From NCBI GenBank assembly GCA_021018995.1, contig CM037596.1:8631501-8695500 (forward strand): 64,000 nt of DNA, given 5' to 3'. This DNA comes from Chloranthus sessilifolius (taxonomy: Eukaryota > Streptophyta > Magnoliopsida > Chloranthales > Chloranthaceae). A program made the translations under genes and the position numbers. Shown piece by piece: positions 57,901-64,000 of the stretch (positions are counted from its first letter, which is position 1; the number at the start of each line of letters is the position of its first letter). The notes beneath the pieces are model-generated. The model saw only the letters and a list, made by a program, of their open reading frames with translations. It had not been told where the DNA came from and made no database searches.

Positions 57901-60036
57901 CACCTTCAAAATTGAGTGACCACTGCTAATGATAACCATCGAATCTTAGGGATACTCCATGAATAATTAGTTAAATCCCTTAAGAACTTAGCAGGAATAA
58001 ATCGGCACCAGATAAAGTGACCTGACAATCAGGTAAAACTTCAGGAATAAAATAGTTGACCTATTGATAGGGGCACCCATCAAAACATCATACTCAAGCC
58101 TTTCAATGCTAGTGATAGTTGAAAATACTCATTTAACATACCAGTAGAAGTTCTGGTCAAAAGTTGACCTGCCTCAGGGAATAGCAAGGTGTTAGTAGGA
58201 GCTACCCAATTATATCAGAATAATAAGAACACATACCCTTAGCACAACTTCAAATGGGTATCCCAAATGCCTCCGAATAACTATGGATGGGAACATGTAT
58301 TTCTCTCTTACAAGTAACATTAACTATAAATTCATGAGGGACTCTAAACTATGGCAACACTAGATGAAGTGTGGGCTGATCTTGTGACCAACCCTCCCTC
58401 GGGATTGAGTTATTGAATGATAGGAATAATTGTATGAGATTATTGGTTCGAAACTGAATTGATATTGAACATCTGATAATAACGTTGTATAAAGAAATGC
58501 ACGTTGAAAAACGATTGGCGAACTTAAAAAGATAAAGAAACGAACTAATATTGAATAAGGATTGACATTCAATCATTGAAATTTTATAAAAAACTTTTGG
58601 ACATCAAACCCAACTATTGAATGAATTACGACAATATTGAATTTAAAAAGGGTAATAGAAATACTAAAACTGATTGATGACTAGATGCCGAAATTGAACT
58701 CAAGAAATCTGAAACCGAATTTGAACTATTGAATATTGAAATTGAAAATGAAAATATGATATTAAAATGGATACCGTAGCCTCGTAATGCTGACCACTGT
58801 TCTTACGAACGGGCTCACAATGAGCAACTCATATTCAGAAGAGTTTAAAATATCAGCTAAGGATTGGATCTCGTTAGACTAACAACGTCATTGATTCTTG
58901 TCTTGATTGACTAAATGGAGAAGAGTGCCAGCCTTTGTGTGCGTGACGTTGGCAATCGATGTTGAAACCATGGTTGGTGTTAGTATCGCACCAAAATAAA
59001 TTAAAAGACACTTAATAAACCATTAAGTTGATAATTAATGAACTTTTTTTTTTTTGATAAGATAAATTAATGAACTATTAAACCGATTAAAGGATTATAT
59101 AAACTTTCTAAACTTGACAATTCAGCAACCATTTCCAAAAGATACTTGAACACAATATGTTGCTTCCATAATGGTAGTAATAATCAAATATTTCAATAGC
59201 AATGGTAAAAATTGTTCTTTCCCTTATGTGCTTTGTAGATCATGATTAGAATTTTGCTTACTTACGTCAATTTATTGATTCTTCTGTACTTAAATTGCTG
59301 ATGTCATGATATGCTACAAACTCCACATCTCACTAGTCACTCTACGAAACCTTGTGTAAATGAACTGTAACCTTAGGTACATGTAACCTGCACTGAAAAC
59401 TATAACCTTAAATTAACTAAGACTTTATTAAGCTTCACTGCTTACGGTCCTTTTGTGACCAAATAAATCCAGAGGCAAGCCAGCAACCACCCAATCGGAG
59501 CTAGAGGAGCAGGACGAGAAGAGATTGAAGAGTATTCACCGATCTGATAGTTTTTAGCTCATTTTGTTTATAGCGCTACCATCACTTACACACACGTGAC
59601 CGGATCACATGTCTTTCTTTTACCAGATCTTTCTTCTCATTTTGTTTTAGTTAAGTCCAGTTCTTTTGTATTATTTGAAAAATCATGTAATTGGACTTAT
59701 TGTAAATATTTCGCTTTAAGGTTTGAAACTTTTGACCAAGTTTTCTTTCTTACTTATAATTTTGCGATAAGGTTTTATTATACTAGTTTGGATCTTTTGA
59801 AACCCTTGAACATTTTGATTCAAGTTAACGATAATAGGAAATCTTCCGCAATAACTTTCCTTTGACATTGTGAAATTATATAAGAAGGGAAATAATCGAT
59901 TAGTGGTTTACTTGTACTAAAGTATGTCAAGCCGGCCAGGTCCATGAATAGAGACGCATGAGCGCGAGAGTCACCCGGCATATGAGGTCAGGGGTGTGAC
60001 ATGCCGGAAGCGGTATCATGGGCTGGGGGCGTGACA
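54119..60036. mobile_element. Solo LTR, 5.9 kb, TSD ACTTA
   Basis: Starts TGTAACACCCACCCCTCAAA and ends GGGCTGGGGGCGTGACA (the reverse complement of the end is TGTCACGCCCCCAGCCC). It has a perfect 5 bp duplication ACTTA at 54114-54118 and 60037-60041, and the copia ORF resumes on both sides. No gag-pol and no internal second copy are visible, so it is read as one very long solo LTR, in the size class of the longest Ty3/gypsy LTRs. A (GA)n tract lies at 54893-54931 with CT-rich sequence near 55010-55025. No gene inside. Confidence 0.8.
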
Positions 60037-60890
60037 ACTTAACCATAGAATCTCACATGTTCCATGAGCAATATCCTTATACTTGACTTCATAGTTAGAC
60101 TTAGAAACGATAGATTGTTTCTTGATTTTTCAGGCAACTAGGTTGCCTCTAAGAAAGAAGTAGAACAATGATCAGTGATAGATCCAGCCCAATCTATGTC
60201 GGTATAGCAAAAAAAACTCTTTTTTCCAATAAATCCGCTTGAGGTTGGGGGTCCCTCACCCTGCTATTAAATAGAGCAAAAAATACTCATATGGCCATAC
60301 GATCGATATACCAAATTGTAACCCAGATTAGACTTGATATACCGAAGAATGCGATGGACAACAAAAATGAGAGATACAAGGAGCATGCATCAACTGATTG
60401 CAAATATAATGTCCAGTCTCGTGAGAGTAAGAATTGAAGCCCCACCAACCATTAGTACTCATGTGGATATGAAAGCAAGTCACCATCATTCTCATGCAAA
60501 GAGAGCTTCTGATCCATGGAAGAAGTAGCTAGTTTACATCCAAGCATTCCCGTGCCACTAAGCAAATAAATAGTATTCTTTCTTTGTGGGAGGAAGATTT
60601 ATTTTCTGGACCGACCAATCTCCAATCCAAATAAATACTTTAGGCTTTCTATTACTTTTACTTCAAAAATGCAACCCAACTTTCATTTAAGATGACTAGA
60701 GAAGATATGATCATCCTAGAAAAGAAGAATGCCATCAATATATACAAGGAGGATCGTGTGGCTAGTAGAGCTAGAATGAACAAGGATAGTATAGTCAATG
60801 ACATCTCTGAAACCCTAGGCCTATAACAACTCAATTAAAACCGCGGAACCACACTCTGGGTGATTGCTTCAAGCTATATGTCGACTTACA

Positions 60891-61818
60891 AAGTCGGCAT
60901 GCCTTCCCTGTCTCCTCTTGAGGGTGTGTTTGATTGCATGTAATGGCCCCCAAAGACGTGTATTTATGAAATACGGTGAGTGTGGGATACATGGATGAGG
61001 AGAACGCAGCCGAACAACTGTTGGGGCTTCCAGCAGTGATAGCTGAACTATTTGAGGGTCATTTGACGAGGGGCAAACGCTAAAATCCTGATTATGCAAG
61101 TTTGAGATTAACCTTAGATTCAATTGAATAACGAAAATAGTCGAAATTACCCAACACATAAAGTAAATTTAATGAATTCAATAAAACAACTAGGTTAATT
61201 CAATTTTAGCACGTCAAATGCATCGATGTTCCCGATCTAGAAAAACGGATCTGATGAAGGATTCGTGTTTCGATCTAGTTTAGGGCATCAAACGACAATT
61301 ATAGTGTCGTCTCTTGACTCCTCAAAGGTTTGGAAAAATGAAGGCTGAAAGGATGAAATTAATCAAAGAGATAGAGCAAAAGATTTAATCTAACAATATT
61401 TTAGGTTTCTGAAATTTATCAAAGCAAGGGAAGATATTACCAAATAATAATAGAGAAAAGATTAAATAAGAGGATAGAGGTTCAAGGCTTCACACCAAGG
61501 TTGTACGTCGGCTTCGCACCAAGTCGTACGAGAAATGATTGCTCACTCCTCAGATTTCGAAAGATTCACTCCTTCGATCGAAAACTCTTCACAAGTCTGC
61601 TAGTGTTTGCACAAAAGCAAGCTCAAATTTTCATTCAATAATCAACTACTAATTACATTGTTTAAAGACCTTATATAGGAGGGCTCACAAAAAGAAAACC
61701 CTAAAACAAATAAACTATAAAAAAAGACAAGTTTGCCCCTAAAACCCAATTTACGAATTTTGGCAGAGTCCACTTTCGCAGAAAATTGATCGATCGAAGC
61801 TTAGGCTTGATCGATCGA

Positions 61819-61878
<60 letters not shown>

Positions 61879-62397
61879 GTATTTTGTCTCGTTTCCATTC
61901 GATCGATCGAAAACTACCGTCAATCAATCGACTGAGAAACTGAACTTCGCCAATATAAAATTCCCACTGGCCACAATCGATCGATCGAAGGTTGTGGTCG
62001 ATCGATTGAGTGTCTTTTTAGTCCTTCGAATTTGAGCTCTTAACCGCTTTCACGTACTTTTTCTTTCCAGCTCTTTCGTTCCACCACCCTTTCCGCTTCT
62101 TCTGTTACTGGCCAACCTCTCGGCCCAAATCTAATGCTCTTGATCTTGATGTCCCCATCAATTCTCCCTGGGTGGAAGGACTCATCTCCGATGAGTTGTA
62201 GAATGCATGTATGGTACACTTTGGATGCTCGGCTCCCAACTTGCCCTTCCATGTGAAGTATGCCTCATTTTCACCGGCAATGGCTCAAGTAGGGTACGAG
62301 TTATGAATTGGTTAAATAGGCTTTGGCTCATTTGGTCAGGTAGCAAGGAATGGATCAAAAGACATAGTTACAAGACTTGAATAGGTGCAAGATCTGA
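60891..62397. other. Palindrome-rich region with (AT)n, possible LTR material
   Basis: No recognised gene. Around 61785-62010 the motif ATCGATCGATCG(A) recurs (TTGATCGATCGAAG, GATCGATCGAG, TCGATCGATCGAAAA, ATCGATCGATCGAAGG), flanking an (AT)n tract at 61820-61875. This resembles palindrome clusters of Tat-type LTRs. A 70-codon minus ORF at 62040-62252 (ending TEEAERVVERKSWKEK...) has no recognised family. Confidence 0.5.
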
Positions 62398-62870
62398 CAT
62401 GGATCAAAATATCGGAATTTCGATACGTATCGTCCTGAACTCCAAGAAGATACATATCGCATATCGTCCTATACATTCAATGTATCGGTGATACATTGAA
62501 TGTATCGTTTTGATACAATTTTTTTTTTTTTCAAAAATATCCCAAAAATCAAATTATCGTCTGTATCGGACGATAATTTGAATGTATCGTCCGATAATTT
62601 GGCCAAATGGGATCTCTGTCAATTTGCCAAATTATCGGACGTTACATTCAAATTATCGGACGATAATTTGAATGTATCGTCCGATAATTTGGCCAAATGG
62701 GGTCCCTGTCAATCTGCCAAATTATCGGACGATATATTCAAATTATCGTCCGATAAATATGTGGTTTTTTGGGGTACCCGGTAAAAAAGGGTATTTACCG
62801 TATCATTCATGTCCAAAACCGATATGTATCGTCCGATACATATCGGTATCGGACGATATTTTGATCTATG
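62398..62870. mobile_element. Foldback element built of ATTATCGGACGATA repeats
   Basis: Ends CATGGATCAAAATATCGG and, reverse-complemented, CATAGATCAAAATATCG. The interior alternates direct and inverted copies of AATTTGAATGTATCGTCCG and GATAATTTGGCCAAATGGG, with two tandem units at about 62570-62660 and 62660-62745. No clear target duplication. It abuts gypsy gag sequence. Confidence 0.7.
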
Positions 62871-64000
62871 TTGCCATCGCAACTATCAGATGAATGCCTT
62901 TGTCTAGAGGGAATTCTAGACTTCCATCATGATCTTTTTTCGAGGTCGGGAGAACTTCCACATGCTCGGAACTATCATGAATTAACACACAATTGGCATT
63001 ATTAAAATAATTAAATAAATTCGTTGTGTTAGTGACATTCGGTGTATTTTCAGCATTCAATAAAATCATATGGTCAATCCCATGCAAGTTAGTATATTGG
63101 CACATCACTACTAACTTTGACAACTCATGCGTGATCAAATCACGAGACACTAATGGCTCATGTACAATCGGCTCAAGGAACTCGTGCTTACTCGCTTCAA
63201 CTAAAACCAAAGGCTCCGGGGTACTCGATTCAATTGATACTAATGGTTCTTGTGTACCAAGTTCGATGGCCTCATGTGTATTCGACTCAACATCACTAAT
63301 CACAAGGGAAATAGAAGTCTATTTATCACGAATTAGACTTGCATCAGCTTCTTCTATCTCCTCCTCACTCATCACAGTATAAGGGTCATACATTTCCACT
63401 TTTCTATTTTCCGGCTCCTTAGGACTCTCTTTTAGTCAATAAATCCGGAATGAAAAATTTTGTGGGGCATTGGTATGCAAAGTGTCCAAACCCCCGACAC
63501 TTAGAACAATCAGGACACTTATATGTCTTGGTTTTCAAACTCTGTAGAAGGTGACGGTGTGTTAAAGGAACATACTTTTCGATAAGCTTCACCTTCATGT
63601 CCTCCCATGTGGAAATGAGTTTATTCCGAAGAGATTCAATACGGCGTTCTATGCGCATCCAAAACTTTTTGGCATTGCCCTCCAACTTTATTTTCACTAG
63701 CCTAACTTTGTACTCATTCGGTATGTCATCCTAATCGAAATAGTCTTCTACACCAGACAGCCATTCCACGAAGATCTTAGGATCCATCCATCCCTCAAAT
63801 TTTGGAAACTCATCTAGAATAGATTTTAGAAGCTTCTCGGCGGGGTCATACTCGGATTCACGTTAATGAGGGTATCTCCTAACTCTATTTCCATCCAATC
63901 CCTTAGAAGTCTGACTATAGTTTTAAGTAAAAAGGGTTTTTACAGCCTCATGCTGAGCTTGCATCTGGGTTTGGAGAGTGGTTTGAGTCGTGGTCAACTT
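62871..64000 (-). pseudogene. Ty3/gypsy gag region, running off the right edge
   Basis: The minus strand encodes FPKFEGWMDPKIFVEWLSGV then EDYFD, an in-frame stop and DDIPNEYKVRLVKIKLEGNA (about 63700-63840). KKFWMRIERR and a zinc knuckle CSKCRGFGHFAYQC (about 63455-63500) follow. This is the retrotransposon gag domain plus CCHC knuckle of plant Ty3/gypsy elements. A second open stretch (62866-63303), rich in EPLV repeats (EPLVSIE, EPLVLVE, EPLVSRD), follows where the gag-protease linker would be. The stop in the gag core shows decay. Protease and RT are not seen; the sequence is cut by the foldback element at 62398-62870. Confidence 0.8.

Larger units (their letters stand above)
53636..60890 (-). 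mobile_element. Ty1/copia 3' half (RT, RNase H, LTR), split by a 5.9 kb solo LTR
   Basis: Left of the solo LTR, the minus strand shows the end of RNase H (about 53870-54113, including SHQLANILTKAVGPHLLHAV) and then a short LTR at 53636-53824, TGATA...TATCA. Right of it, 60042-60890 shows GNLVAWKIKKQSIVSKSN (60060-60150), DWAGSITDH (60170), KLGCIFEVKVIESLKYLFGL (about 60620-60690), a decayed YxDD region (VYIDGILLF-stop-DD near 60730) and STYSLKQSPRVWF (about 60850-60890). Stops show it is inactive. Sequence 5' of the RT is missing, and no second LTR is found. Confidence 0.85.

Noticed and set aside
60869-61159. 96-codon minus ORF
   Set aside because: No domain or composition signal; it straddles the end of the copia remnant.
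61701-61898. Ile-Tyr repeat ORF
   Set aside because: Translation of an (AT)n tract.
63026-63382. 118-codon plus ORF
   Set aside because: Antisense of the gypsy gag-linker region with EPLV repeats.

Overview
This is nuclear DNA from a flowering plant with a repeat-rich genome. Two multi-exon plant genes have GT-AG introns, and every large mobile element is a typical plant type: L1-like and RTE LINEs, Ty1/copia, Ty3/gypsy, CACTA, hAT-like and Tourist-like. I cannot name the species from sequence alone. There are no bacterial operons, CRISPR arrays, rRNA genes or tRNA genes.

Layout. 1-0.83 kb holds an L1-type LINE reverse transcriptase remnant carrying a 163 bp CACTA MITE. 1.2-4.5 kb is a 3.3 kb solo LTR with a perfect 5 bp duplication. 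4.5-6.5 kb is anonymous sequence plus a short LTR-PBS fragment. 6.5-26.4 kb is one L1-type LINE on the minus strand, split by a five-deep nest: the LINE contains a Sirevirus-like copia element (6.9-22.8 kb). That contains a Tat/Athila-like gypsy element without pol (8.8-20.6 kb), which contains a solo LTR (13.4-17.0 kb), which contains another solo LTR (13.7-15.6 kb). A separate 1.17 kb hAT-like element splits the same LINE at 23.9-25.0 kb.

26.1-36.5 kb is a tandem duplication of a unit of about 2.1 kb. A 6.1 kb Ty1/copia element with both LTRs sits in the first unit, and the second unit keeps the empty site. A foldback element sits only in the second unit.

37.2-39.5 kb is the only complete host gene: a plus-strand, three-exon gene for a heavy-metal-associated isoprenylated plant protein (HIPP; HMA domain, acidic stretch, Gly/Asn/Gln-rich tail, CAIM prenylation box). 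Directly downstream (40.1-43.45 kb) is an array of four foldback elements with GAAGCG-type minisatellite loops, mostly separated by (AT)n tracts. 43.9-44.1 kb is a 181 bp hAT-type MITE with a perfect 8 bp duplication, and 45.0-45.8 kb is an RTE LINE remnant.

49.0-52.0 kb carries the last two coding exons (221 codons) of a minus-strand WD40 gene, actin-interacting protein 1 (AIP1). It is convergent with the HIPP gene. Its 5' exons are not recognisable in the remaining 12 kb, which holds a Tourist-like MITE, a LINE RNase H scrap, a copia element split by a 5.9 kb solo LTR, a palindrome-rich region, a TATCGG foldback element and the start of a Ty3/gypsy gag running off the right edge. AIP1 is therefore either broken or has a very long, transposon-filled intron.

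The two host genes have unrelated jobs (metal or protein binding at membranes, and actin filament turnover). The window is mainly a record of successive insertions, solo-LTR recombination and local tandem duplication.
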